From assembly GCA_949317995.1 (NCBI GenBank), contig OX439040.1:75737972-75801971 (forward strand): a stretch of 64,000 bases of DNA, given 5' to 3'. A model generated the notes under the pieces. That model had not been told where the DNA came from. It saw nothing but the letters and a program-made list of their open reading frames with translations, and searched no databases. The position numbers were made by a program, and so were the translations under genes. Positions 35,426-46,778 of the stretch are shown piece after piece. Source of the stretch: Acholoe squamosa (Eukaryota; Annelida; Polychaeta; Phyllodocida; Polynoidae). Position 1 is the first letter of the stretch. Every line of letters starts with the position of its first letter.

Positions 35426-37460
35426 ACCTTTAAGGGCTGAAAATGCATTAAGTTAATGCATCCTGCCCATTGGTCATCATGATGCACCATTAACATTCAT
35501 GGCGACCCTATGGGGTTGATACACAATGGCTCAGAGGGTTGGCATGATGCTCCTATGCAGCCAGGCCAGCACTTTCTTGGTGCATCACCTGGGGTGCATC
35601 ATGCCAACCTTTGAGCCTCGTATTGACCAATGGACATGATGCACTCATGCTGTGGTGGCCATCAAAGGGTAAAAGGTTTACAAGGTTAAGGGTGTACAGA
35701 GAGGGGCATAGTGATGATGTAGGCTGGGGTTGAATGGCATGTAACAGGGCGATTTGTTGGTGTGCAATAGTATGCATCATGGCCACTATTGGGCATGATG
35801 CATTAATGGCAATCACCCTAATGTATTCCTTTAAGCACTACTGATACATTGATGCATCATGCCCATTGGTCAGTATCAAACATGGATGCAACCCTAATGA
35901 GAACTCAACTGTGCTACATTCATGCAGCGGGACAATGCTATGTGTTTGATAAACCCCACAGGATCGGTGCGATGCTCCAATGAAGTGCTGGCAAGCAGAC
36001 TCACCAGCTCATCATTGGTGCATCATGACGACCAATGGGCATGATAAACTCCTGCTGTGGCGGCCGTTAAAAGTTTACAGGGTTAAGGGTTAAATGAACA
36101 GGGACCTAGTAAACATGCAGGGCGGGGTTGAATAGCATGCTATAAGGTAATTCAGTTGCGTGCAATCATATATGTATCATGAACACCACGTGGCATGATG
36201 CATTGATGCACTATTAACCATTCAAGGGGTTCTAATGCATTGATGCATCATGCCCATTGCTCAAAGTATGGGTTGAGATGGGGTGCATCAGTGGTTCTTA
36301 AAGGGTTAAAGGTTTATGTAGAGTGGCCAAGTGAAGATGCAGGGCAGGGTTGAATGTCGTGCGACAGGGTGATTGGGTGGGGTCCAATAATCGGGTTTAA
36401 TCCGGTTTGGTGTTCTGAATTGCCACCCGGTTCTTGTAGGCTAACGACCATGACCACGAACATAACACACTGTGTATGGGTGAATGTGTGTGCGGTGGGT
36501 GTTTACCCTTTAGAGGCTGCTATTAAATGCAGGAGCATTATGCCCAGATTTCGCAAGATGCACGAATGAAGTGCTAACGAGGGAGCAGATTCAGCCACCC
36601 CTCTGGGACTGTATCAAGCTCAAACGGTCTGCATGACACATGAATCTAGCCCTGGCAAGTAACTCGCCAGACCTGGATTCATGCGTCATGACGACCAATG
36701 AACATGATGTATTATGGCCTAAGTGCCCCTTAAAGGGTTAATTCCATGGCATGGTGAGCCTTGGTAAGTGCTAGGTAAGGGGCTGGGGAATGATAAAGGA
36801 TGAAGTGCTGTTCAGAATTTTGGAAGGAGGAGTTTCACAGTGTGGGTTGGGGTCAGGCCAGGGGAGACCATCAGGGACATGTTTGGGCGCTGTAATCGAG
36901 GGAGTGGGAGGATAAATGGGCTGTGAGAGTTTAGTAATATATTGATACGAGACAAAATTGCTTCGTGTATGAAAGAAATATATGGAAAAATAGAGCTGAG
37001 TCAACACATAAGCATTAGGATGAACATGCTCCATTACAGGCTATAGAAGTTATCAAAATTGTTAGCTCGGCAAAATCTCTGGAATTCGTTTTCTAACAGA
37101 AGTGGTACATGAGCCTGCTATAATATTTAAAAAAAATCAGCAAAAGTATCATTTGTTCATATTGAAAAAGGCAGGAATCCATAGTCCTCTATCTTAACGT
37201 ATGAAAGTAGCCCTGGGGAGTCTAGACACCAGAGCTGCATCATAATGACCAGCGGGCATGATGCATTGACCATTATAGAGCTAATGATTCATTCATGCAT
37301 CATGCAGATTGGTTGTCATGATGCATGAATGCAGCCCTAGTGAGTGACTCTCCACGGCTACATTTTCACATCATGCCAAGCCTACAGGGTTGATGCACTC
37401 CCCAAGGTTCGGCATGATGTACCAATGGGGTACTAGCAAGCAGACTGACCTGGAAGGCAT
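35426..37460. mobile_element. Cluster of diverged cloverleaf elements
   Basis: At least five partial or full copies follow each other: about 35426-35675, 35838-36075, 36190-36310, 36524-36742 and 37240-37450. Each shows GCATCATGCCCATTGG or its inverse with CCCTTTAA/TTAAAGGG borders. Three short segments between them repeat GGGTTGAATGRCATG with RACAGGGYGATT (35730, 36130, 36345), suggesting that a longer unit containing the element was itself repeated in tandem. Confidence 0.6.
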
Positions 37461-37687
37461 TTCCTTACACGGTATGACTGTGCAAAGCCACTATTTTTGA
37501 AACCCTCCTCAAAACTGTGCTATGACTGCTCTGTACTATCAGCACCTAATAGCCGCATAGGGTTTCATAGGGCAGTTGTAGCAGTGCAATTATAAGTGGC
37601 CATAAGATACAGGGATGTAATGGCATAAGAGTGTGTGATTCTACTACCATTTAAAAGGGTCTAGTCATGCCATCTTGAGAAATGCCT

Positions 37688-37917
37688 GTGTAGGGGAACG
37701 TGACTATGTGAGTCCCCGTGCCCAGGGTGGCCGACCTGAGGAGGCCGGTCACCGGGTAGTCACATGTCCCCTATCGGTATCACACCGATCCAGGCGTGGG
37801 TGGAAGGCAGAAAACGTTGTACGGGGAAGTAGCTCAGTGGTTGAGCAATCGTCTGAAGGCTGAGAGGTCCCGGGTTCGAATCCCGGTTTCCCTAAACGTT
37901 TTCGCCGACCCCTACAC
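37688..37917 (+). mobile_element. tRNA-bearing inverted-repeat element, copy 2
   Basis: Bounded by a perfect 9-bp inverted repeat GTGTAGGGG / CCCCTACAC. CT lies on each side, and the related empty site near 24556 reads GCCTTCC, consistent with a 2-bp duplication. It is closely similar to copy 1 along its whole length, including TCGGTATCACACC and AGGCGTGGGTGGAAGGCAGA. The part between the left end and the tRNA module is GC-rich and itself has inverted words. Confidence 0.82.
37823..37894 (+). tRNA. tRNA-like module inside the element, copy 2
   Basis: Identical to the copy-1 module except AGTGGTT in place of AGTGGTA in the D loop. A and B boxes are intact, and the anticodon stem has the same two mismatches. 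Conservation of the imperfect stem in both copies argues for inheritance from a shared element. Confidence 0.55.
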
Positions 37918-38599
37918 CTTCCAGCACTTCCTTGTGTATTATGGACTTGATGCACCCCTCTATCCATGGCCGTCAAAGGATTAAAGAATTAGTGATCGTC
38001 TTTTGTGCAACCATGCCCCTTTGCCCTTTCCTCGCCCCACATCCCCAACCACACTTTAACCACACTGTTTCACTACCGGTCTCCAGTCAACATAAATCTC
38101 CCTCCACTTTCCACACCAACAAAGCCTGACCTCACTCCCCTATACAAACAGAATACAAAGGGGACCTGCACTGCACAGGCCACCTTCAGATCGCCTTGTA
38201 GCCATGGTGACATCAACAACAAAACCGCACTGCACTATGGGAAAGGTCAGCCCAAGTTACTCAAATCATCTCCTAAACCCTTTAAAGGCTGCTAATGCAG
38301 GAGTGCATCATACCCATTAGTATCCTTATGAACTCATCTGTTACCATAAGGAAAGAAAGATACGAGCATGCCCTGTGAGGAACATCAACACCAGAAGTTT
38401 TGAAACCAGCATGGTGGACCAACCATTTTGAAGGATAATTATTTTATAAAAACATGATAAATATAACAAATGGAGTATATTCTGCTAAGCAAAAGAAAAT
38501 ACAGCTTTATAATGGGAATGTCACCAGGCATCTAAATAAAAAGCGTTACAGCTTGCCAAAGAGGACCGGATTGAAACATCCTACTTTCAGCTTATTATT

Positions 38600-38889
38600 T
38601 ACCATAAATACCCTCGATGTAGGCTGCATCTGAACATTTGTCTCCACCCAAACTCAGGGAAAACCCATAAGCTACACTTTGAGTCTAGAAAAAAGGAATG
38701 TCATTCATTACAACAATTGTGATACCCCCACATATAAACCACACCCTGAGTCCCTTGAGATTTTACAGCCAAAGTAGACCTCTGAAAACACGGCATATAA
38801 GCTGAAATGTGAGGATGGACCCCAAGTGTGCCATATAGGATGAGCAAAAGTTGAGTGTGCGCCTTTTACATGAGAATCATAGAACAGTA
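38600..38889. mobile_element. Degraded MITE of the TACNGTAAAAC family
   Basis: Begins TACCATAAATACCCTCGATG and ends TTTACATGAGAATCATAGAACAGTA (ends only loosely inverted). The interior has ATATAAACCACACC and ATATAAGCTG, like the other members. Confidence 0.45.
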
Positions 38890-41437
38890 TTTAGTTGTCT
38901 TACTACTCCAGATCATCTTATAGGTCAGGAATAAACTAATAGACTTATATGTGAGGTACTTTGGTTGTGAAATATCTACCATTTCAATACATACAGCTGT
39001 AGCGTAATTATCAAAGAAGCAGATGACTTTTTTTAACCAGACGCTGATTACTTGAGGCAGACGACAGTTTACTAACAGACGCTAATGGCGGGAAAACCTT
39101 CCTCCTCACACAAAAAAGTAGTCCTCATTAAATAGTATGTAGTGGGATTTATAATGACTTCTCTGACAGGGACTGAGAAGAAAAGTATCAGAAGCATGCC
39201 ATAGTGAACCACTATAGATCAATATGACAAGAAAAGGTGAAGAGAAGTTGTTAATTAGGTTGTTTTTTTTCTGTGTTTTTTTTATATACTTTTCTCATGG
39301 AATTCGATAGGGAATGCAAATCTTTCTTGCTAGGGTTGCCACATAATAACCATCATTTGAAGGATGATTGGTTTCGTAATCCCCTCATTAAGGTTGTTTG
39401 CATAAATGGCCACTACAAGCAATGTCATGAGGCTTGCACCAAAATTTACCAAAACACTACCTTTATTTAAAAAAAAAAAATGTCCACTTTTTACTGCATG
39501 GTTCTATAGTGGTGGATTGCCGGATTCTTGACTCTACAAGGAGCCATGTGACACGTTAAAATTTATGTCCCATAGACAGCCTCATCTTTCAATGTAGCAC
39601 GGGTGAACATACTCACCAGTGACAATCTTGCAGTGAGACACATTTTTAAAAGGAATGCCTCTTTCGCATTAAGGCATTATAAGCCCCCATCAAGTGGCGA
39701 ATATTAATACACACGGTGCCTGCCCCGGGTGCCTGCCTACATGTTATAACTACAGCAACCCGTGGTCAGAACTACCTAAATCTGAAGTCCCTGTAAGGCG
39801 GTGATGACTAATGGGGGTAGTTGATGTGGGGCTAGCTTGCACGAGTGCTGCATTAGAGGATCATGCTAACACATTGTACCAGTATTAAACCCATTCATGG
39901 GTCAGCATGATGCATGAAGGAAGACATGGAGGGGTACCCAACAGGTCTGCACTCATGCATCATGATGATCAACAGGCATAACGCCTTGTCGCGCAATTGT
40001 GGCTCTCTATAATTGCGGCTCATTATGTAACAGACCTACTACATACCTGTGCATGCGCGCTAACTAATCTTATACCATGCGGCCTAAGAAACCGCCATTC
40101 TTTCCTGGTATGTACAAGTGAATGCACATAAATTTCCCACCCACCATCCCTCAAAGGGCAAACCCAAAACAAAGGGCACTTCATAACAAGAGGGACTATT
40201 TTCTTATCAGTTTAGACGTTTATTTCTTACCTCATTACATATAGGTGTTTTATTACGTGAAAATGTTGTACAAACTTTTTACTTCCACAATTAAACATTT
40301 AAATATATGTCTGTTGTTTATCATAATGAATGCATTACGGGTCATTAAGTGTTGACAGCAGCAGTTTGTATACACGGGCATACCCTGTTTAATGACTGCT
40401 CCTGTAAAGCAGCAGCAACCCATGCTCTGCGACACCATGAGACGCCATGACACTACACTGCCTCACTGCCCCTACAGCCAGTCCTACCACAGTGTGAGGG
40501 TCCTGAGGCTTTGAGAACCAGCTTTTCACACCATATAGCAAAGATGCTGGTCTTAAATAAGCCCCGGTATTGAATAAGCACCTGAGGTGAAGAGGTATTG
40601 TAATTCTAAAATGTATTCAAGTCTCGAATATGCACCGATCCTAAAGAAGGGTGGGTAGAGCTTGGTTCAAATTAATGAGCTGCCTCTCAGGACTGCATTC
40701 TCGCATCATGATGACCAATGGGCATAGTGCACTTCTATACTATTTTCCCTTGTTTGGACATCTGTTCCAGAATTCCAAGCCTCGATAGAGTAATAACTTA
40801 TAGAGTGAGTGAGTGAGTAATAGATGTTTAACGCCATTTCGACAACTAAGGTCATATTCATGGCGAGAACTACATTACACAATTCGTAGAGGAATGTGTC
40901 AGTGCCCGCACATATGTGCACCACACACATCCTGAGGGGATAGCAAAGAGAAGATACAGACCCCTTTTAAGTGGGCTAGGGAAGCCCGAATAACTTATAG
41001 AACCAACAAGGCAAAGGAAAGGGAAGAGACTATTGAGACATACGAGTGGGGAATCATGCATTGTCTTTTGAAATGGTTATTCTGGGTTCTAGGCTTAAAT
41101 CCATACCACAGAATCTAACACCACCTGTGGCTGATAGTGGAACTACTTAACCACACCCATGCTGACCTCTGGTGGCCATAAAGCGACCTTCACATCCGGG
41201 CAGTGTCCGCTTTACGCACTGCTGCCCTGAGCGCCAGCTGCTGCCACCTAGTGACAGGAAGTGGCAGTAAATCAGAGGCGCCCCTTGCGGCCACATCAGT
41301 AAGATTCTACTGGAGGGATGGGTTCATGTTGGTGTCTTGGGGTTTACGCCTCACTGGCCACACACCAAGAGTCAAACCCTACCCTGTACTATGAATGGGA
41401 AGCCCTCACCATCTGCCATATTGCCCTGTGTATAAGC

Positions 41438-41768
41438 CCACTGAACAAGATCTCGAGAATTACTGAGGAATTTCTCGAGTCCCGACTTGTGAATACAACA
41501 AGAATAGAGAACGTGATTTTCCCTGGAAATTTGGACACGCCATAATATCTTATACCCGAGAAAGTTCTCTAGTCTAGACCTCGAGAATGGCTCGGGAATT
41601 CCTTGGGAAAGACTCAGGATATTCCCAGGAAAGACTCAGGATATTCACAGGAACTGGACATTTTTTTTTCTCGAGTATAAGATGTTCTGGCATGTCCAAA
41701 TTTCCAGGTAAAATCATGTTCTCCTTGCCCAAGTTGTGAACATTCCCAACTGGAGTCCTGTTCAGTGG
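41438..41768. mobile_element. Foldback element with long inverted arms
   Basis: Begins CCACTGAACAAGATC and ends GAGTCCTGTTCAGTGG. Longer arms pair inside: GATTTTCCCTGGAAATTTGG with CCAAATTTCCAGGTAAAATC, and ATCTTATACCCGAGAAA with TTCTCGAGTATAAGAT. The centre has a direct repeat GGAAAGACTCAGGATATTC (twice, about 41607 and 41627). Confidence 0.75.
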
Positions 41769-41775
41769 GAGGCTA

Positions 41776-42658
41776 CACTGCAAAAATGGTGTTTAGATTT
41801 TAAACATGTTTAGGTCTAAACATGTTTCGAACCTAAACATATAGGTCAGTTAGGTGTCTTATCGACTACATATTTAAGAAATGAACACTTTTATTCTAAC
41901 TACATAAACATTTTTGCTAAACATGTTTAGATGTTTAGAGTTTAAACAGTTGAACAATAGGTGTTTAAATTTAAACATCAATGTGTTTAGATACTTGGAT
42001 GTTGAATCCACACCAGGTAGCAGCACTACCTTTGAACGGACTATCTGCACACAGTTATAATCAATATTTGTGAAAAATGTCTCCAAATCCCATGTTTATC
42101 ATGGTTTCATTTCATAGAATGTCATGTGAATAGAAAGGGCAATAGAAAATTGACTAGATTCACCTTACGCCACCATCATTAGCATAAAATAATCAATAAG
42201 CTCCATGACTGACACCTATTTGATGTTATTAGATAAGACAATGTCCTTCCTGCCAAGCTGTTGTACTTTCTCAAGTATCTCAATCTGATGCAGTGTGTAA
42301 TATATGTACACATATAGCTGTGGCTGACATCTTTGGATACTTTGACAAGTAAATACCTGCTGATGTCCCCCCAGGAAATGAGAAAACAAACAAAATATCT
42401 ATTTTTTTTTAATGCATACATGTCTGCAAACCTTAACTCTCCATCAAATCATTTAAACATCTAAACACAAAAATTCATAAACACAAAAATTCATAGATAT
42501 CTAAAAAAAAAGTTTTAACCTAAACACCTACATTTCTAAACACTTGAGCTAAGCACATTGTTTGGCTAAACATGTTAAGGAAATTGATGTGATTACAAAA
42601 ACGTTGCAAGAATATGTTTAGAATTGTGTTTTAGGATCTAAACACCATTTTTGCAGTG
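41776..42658. mobile_element. 883-bp element with 23-bp perfect CACTGC inverted ends
   Basis: CACTGCAAAAATGGTGTTTA and its exact inverse TAAACACCATTTTTGCAGTG bound it, with TA on each side. Both sub-terminal zones are packed with TGTTTAGA/TCTAAACA words in either orientation, and the central 0.4 kb is unrelated. No transposase is present, so it would be non-autonomous. The shared CACTG ends and TA duplication link it loosely to the short CACTG MITEs. Confidence 0.8.
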
Positions 42659-42884
42659 TACCCTACATGTGGGACAAACTCCATGACCGTCCATAGGCTA
42701 ATAGTGCATCATGTCTATTAGTCATCATACATCAATGCAGTCCTGGTTGGACACACCAGGCTACATTCATGCATCATGTTGAGCCTAGGGTTGGAATAAC
42801 CCCAGGGGGTACTTCAATGACTTCATACTTGCAAGCACTGGCCCAAGAACATAATGCATCAATGCACTATTGGCCTTTGACCCT

Positions 42885-43100
42885 TTAACGGCTGTTGATG
42901 CAGGGGTGCATCAGGCCTGGTGATTGTCATAATGCACCAATGAGGTGCTGGCGATTCTGCTCACAAGCACTTCATTGGTGCATCATGCTTACCCTACAGG
43001 ACTGTATCAATCCTGGGGGGTCCGCAAAATGCGTAAATGTAGCATTGGCAAGTAACTTGCTTTCAACATCTCTTTGGGGACACTGCACGCCCGAATTGTA
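42885..43100. mobile_element. Cloverleaf element
   Basis: ACCCTTTAACGGCTGTTGAT then GCAGGGGTGCATCAGGCC, hairpin GCACCAATGAGGTGCTGGCG with CACTTCATTGGTGC, then TAGCATTGGCAAGTAACTTGC. The right arm is missing. Confidence 0.65.
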
Positions 43101-43691
43101 AATAGGCAGCAAATACCGCTGTAGCATATACACTATAACCCCAATCAAGTCAATGGATTTGTACTCACATCAACTCACCCTGTAGTCTTGAATAATAAGC
43201 TATCCACTGTAAAACTGGTCCGCTGGGCTGACAGTGTGGACTTCCATAAATTACTATTAGAGGGACCATTGTATCTCCATTGTTGGTGTCTGCTATGTCT
43301 AGGGTTAAAAGGCTGAATTCTCTGCTCTGTCAATACCTGAATCCTAAGAATGTAATCTACAAATAGGCCTACACACATACAAAAACTACAGAGAAAAAAA
43401 AAGATCCATACAGATATATCATCACCAACAAATGCCCAATTCGAGGCACTATTCCTCACAACAAATGACTATGAATATTGCCCATGTGATGACAGTCATA
43501 ACGACGACTCAGCCCATGGGGCATAGTGGTCTTCTTGGATAAGCCCCGCTTTATAGCCTATCAACACATACAGCAATGGGGGCCATAATTCAGAAGGCCA
43601 AATTGTAGGTACCGGCTGATGTTGTTATGGGACATAGGAATTTTGTGAGTATCAACTATGGTTATTATGATATGGAACAACCGACGCCTAC

Positions 43692-43751
43692 CATAATAGT
43701 TGCGACCGTCATCATTGTTGTTGTAATGCCAGTCTGAATCTTCATCTTCAT
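43692..43751 (-). CDS. Upstream acidic exon, probably the same gene (symmetrical phase 1-1)
   Basis: A 60-nt minus-strand exon with a strong acceptor ACTTTTTGTTTCAG and donor GTAGGCGT. It is in phase 1 at both ends and encodes EDEDSDWHYNNNDDGRNYY after a split first codon. Joined to the exon at 13446 it forms GAT (Asp), continuing the acidic run. The composition and the closing G-R-N-Y-Y resemble the end of the 13330-13446 exon. Assignment to the same gene rests on strand, phase and composition, across about 30.2 kb of apparent intron. It could instead belong to a separate gene. Exons further 5' (signal peptide, folded domains) were not found with confidence in this window. Confidence 0.6.
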
Positions 43752-44199
43752 CTGAAACAAAAAGTATGACCATGTCATTAGTTTCTGTGTTTTTTTTACA
43801 CTGGAGTCAAAACTACTTGCTTACAATAAATATTTACAAAAGTTTAGCTTTAAAAGAACAATTTCAGCTTTTAGGATCAGTTTGAAGAGTTTGGCACAGT
43901 GCAACAGAGTTAAGATGACAAGTTTCAAGTGTAGCTTTAGCAGCTCCAATAATCTGACACCCTGTGTGAAGAGACTGCAACGAAAGGTCACAAGATCATA
44001 TCAGATCGCAATCAGAATAAGAGTTCCAAGCATTGGATTTCACTAACACATCTATTTTATTTCAGTACTATAGCCTATAGTTCTAAATTAGTCTTATTAT
44101 CCATAGTTGACATCGAGCCTGCCAGGAAACTTTTTGAACCAGACAGCTGGCTTCAGCCTTAAATCTACAGGTAAGATGTCTTCTTAGCCACAGTCAGTT

Positions 44200-44650
44200 T
44201 TTTAAGCCCTGGTCGAATTCTGGACAGATTGCTGCAATAACTAAGGCTCCAGCAAAGAAGGACAGATGCCATATGGGATGTAGTCCGGCTTCAGTCAGGC
44301 TGCAAACTGTCTTCCATTGGTCTATAGCTGGGCTCAATGAGAGCCTGTGTGGGCTCTTGCACATCAAATCCTATGTCCTAGATAGGTGCCAGGCAGGCTC
44401 CGGCCTGCTCTAATTAGGTGCCAGATTCGCTCAAAACAGGCTTCGAGCAGACCCCGAGCAGACTCGGAAAGGCTCTGCTTGGCTCCAATGAGACTGCAGC
44501 AGGGCCCATGATAGAGGATAAACCTGACATTCGTATGCGGCCAGCAAAGCTGGAGGTGTTGGGGCAGGGAAGATAGGATCCAGCTTGACAGCCGCAAGGA
44601 TCAGAGGCAAAGACCTCAGCAGGCCCAGCATGCAGATGATGGTAGGGACG
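44200..44650. repeat. GC-richer segment with recurrent GGCTC/GCAGAC words
   Basis: Short words such as CAGGCTC, GAGCAGACC and GGCTCTGC recur irregularly. A related composition appears at 50250-50400. No spliced coding structure could be supported. Confidence 0.3.
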
Positions 44651-44694
44651 CCGGGAAGGGGGAGGTGGGAGTCTGTAACTAGGAGCTTAACACT

Positions 44695-45205
44695 TTAATG
44701 ACCGCATAAAGGACCATTTATACAGGAGTGCATCATGTCCAAAGGTCGCCTTGATGTACCAATGAAGATCTGGTGTGACTGCGGCTTTGACTTCATTGGA
44801 GCATAATGCAAACCCTCAAGGGGTCTCAAACCTGTAATGCCAGAATAATGCATGGATGTTGCAGGATACTAGAGCTGCATTCATGCATGATGCTGACCGA
44901 CTTGCATGATGCATCAATGGTAATGCAAGTAGTGGTTATGATGTGTTATGATGTTAACCCTGGTTACTGGAAAATAACGGAAAATGTTGCTTCCTGCCAT
45001 CCCTCTAGGAATGTATCAACCTAAATGCATCATGCCAATTGGTCGTTATGATGCTTGAATGCAGCACTGGCGGGAAACTCACAAGGGCTACCACCAGGAG
45101 GGTTGGTATGATGCTCCAATGAAGTGCTGGCGAGCAGTCTAACCAGCACTTCATTGGTGCATCATGATGACCAATGATCATGCAATCCTGCATTAGTTGC
45201 CCTTA
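44695..45205. mobile_element. Two cloverleaf elements in tandem
   Basis: 44695-44920 and 45005-45205 each carry AATGAAG and GCATCATG words. The second has the full hairpin TCCAATGAAGTGCTGGCGAG with AACCAGCACTTCATTGGTGC. Confidence 0.6.
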
Positions 45206-46116
45206 CCTCTTCTGGGGGCTAGGACGCCAAACCGACCTTCAAGGTTTAGAAGTTGACGAGACCTAGTAGGAAAAGAATGTGTGGGTCAGTCTGAGGGGGG
45301 TGGGCCAGTATATATTATTGTGTAGGACACAGGTTGCAGGGGGTCAAGGGCAAGGCAGGAAGGACGACTCGGATTGGACCTGGTTTTATATTTATAAGGC
45401 GGGTATTCCACTGCTTTGGTTGCGAGTAGTACGGCCAACATACCTTTTATTATTATTAAAAGGCATCAGATCTGAATCGCCAATAGAATACCTTCACAAG
45501 ATCTGGCATAGCACTAGGTTTTGAAGAAATGTACAAGATTGCATCTGAATGCCTCCTCCAGGAAGGCTGCAGGGTGGTATTTCCTAGCTGTACCATGTTG
45601 AAAAATGCCCTCATGGTGGTATTTGAAATATAATATGCGATTGGTCACTTGAAGAGTCTATGACAACCCCGTTCTCTTAATGTTAAACCATTTTCTCAAT
45701 GAATCTTAGAAAATCCCAATAACGACCTGTTTCACCTTCAGATATCCGAAATTACGTATTCTGAAAAATCTTGTGCTTGTGCAGGGCGACCGAGAGTAAG
45801 AAATGTTTAGCAGAAGATTGGTATTGGAAGGCCATTTAAAGCTTTGTTTTCTAAGTTTTGTAAAAACGTTTTCATAAGCCCCACACACATAAACTGTTCG
45901 CCAAGAGTTAGGCAATAAGCTATAGGTTAAGAGCACAGAGTTGAACATTCCAACTTAAATATTATGTTGAATCCCTGCCTATATGCCGCAGCCAGAGTTT
46001 AGGATATAATTATATGCTGTAATTTTGAAATTATTCGAGACTGTTTCCGGAAATGCTTAGGTTTCCGAGGGATAATTGGCCACTAAAAGGGCCTACAATG
46101 CCATTGCTGTTGGTCT

Positions 46117-46256
46117 GGCGAATTTTCACTATTCCATCAATGTACAATATGGCGAAGGTTCAGAAAATCTGGTCAGGCGAATTCTTTGCTAATCTGGCTG
46201 TTTTTTTTACTATACTTTTGCAATATTATGAATTGTTGGATTAGTGAAAATTCACC
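46117..46256. mobile_element. Short inverted-repeat element
   Basis: GGCGAATTTTCACTATTCCA (46117-46136) and TGGATTAGTGAAAATTCACC (46237-46256) are inverted with two mismatches, about 100 bp apart. Confidence 0.55.
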
Positions 46257-46347
46257 TAATCAATAGCAGCAGAACAAATGCTAAAGCTGGGATGATCTAT
46301 GAGTTTGGCTTATACCTAGCTCTTTATGTTGTAATTCTATTGCTTAC

Positions 46348-46423
46348 CTGAGACAAGCCCCCACCTCTCTATACTGCTACTACTCCAGAAGCCCATTCCA
46401 AGGTAGCGGAGAGAGTGAGAGCT
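46348..46423 (-). CDS. Candidate exon 5' of the acidic exon
   Basis: A 76-nt minus-strand segment has acceptor TTATTTGCTGTACAG and a good donor GTAAGCAA. Only one frame is open (SSHSLRYLGMGFWSSSSIER then WGLVS). It starts in phase 0 and ends in phase 1, so it would join the exon at 43751 as a GAT codon. It has no cysteine, signal-peptide or domain features. With such a short open stretch this may be chance; it is listed because the donor and phase fit. Confidence 0.18.
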
Positions 46424-46477
46424 CTGTACAGCAAATAACCCCATACTGTAGCCCCCACACACTTTGCCCTTTCAGAA

Positions 46478-46778
46478 CACTGATGCAGGAGTGCATCATG
46501 TCTATTGGTCGTCATGATGCACCAATGAAGTGCTGGTGAGACTAGTGTAGTGTAACGGGCAAGCTTGCGCGCTGCCTTATTGTTCTATAAATTAAAACGT
46601 GTTTTTTATCGATATTATCTATCGACTTCATTGGAGCATTATGCTGACCCTCTGGGTGTATCTACCCCGTAGGGTCGGCATGTCGATGAATGTAGCACTG
46701 GTGAGTAACTTGCTAGGGCTGCAACCATGCATCAATGGGCATGATGCATTGCTGCATCAGCGGCCTTCAAAGGGTTAG
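46478..46778. mobile_element. Cloverleaf element with an internal insertion
   Basis: GCCCTTTCAGAACACTGATG then AGGAGTGCATCATGTCTATT at the left, GGGCATGATGCATTGCTGCA and TTCAAAGGGTTAG at the right. About 80 bp of unrelated sequence (46546-46625) sits in the first hairpin loop. Confidence 0.65.

Larger units (their letters stand above)
13447..43691 (-). other. Apparent very large intron filled with repeats
   Basis: If the exon at 43692-43751 splices to 13446, this 30-kb interval is one intron. The only coding candidates seen inside it are the 42-nt segment at 26214-26255 and transposon remnants. It holds duplicon copy B, the long minisatellite, both tRNA-bearing elements and many inverted-repeat elements. 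Sub-intervals without named features (13.5-15.6, 16.5-18.2, 19.9-20.9, 22.9-23.7, 26.6-28.4, 33.7-34.2, 38.9-39.8 kb) show only AT-rich sequence. Confidence 0.45.

Noticed and set aside
37749-37976. Open frames with GFEPGTSQPSDD-like sequence
   Set aside because: Translation of the tRNA B-box region, a well-known artefact.
43175-43459. Minus-strand frame with a hydrophobic stretch (ISVWIFFFLCSFCMCVGLFV) ending near a GTGAGTTG donor
   Set aside because: No acceptor fits, the phase does not match neighbouring exons, and AT-rich DNA readily gives such hydrophobic translations.
44065-44170. Plus-strand exon between CTATTTTATTTCAG and CAGGTAAGA
   Set aside because: All three frames contain a stop before the donor.
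44431-44631. Signal-peptide-like start MLGLLRSLPLILAAV on the minus strand
   Set aside because: No acceptable donor follows in frame (only GTTTAT), and the region is built of recurrent short words; not supported as the first exon of the membrane protein.
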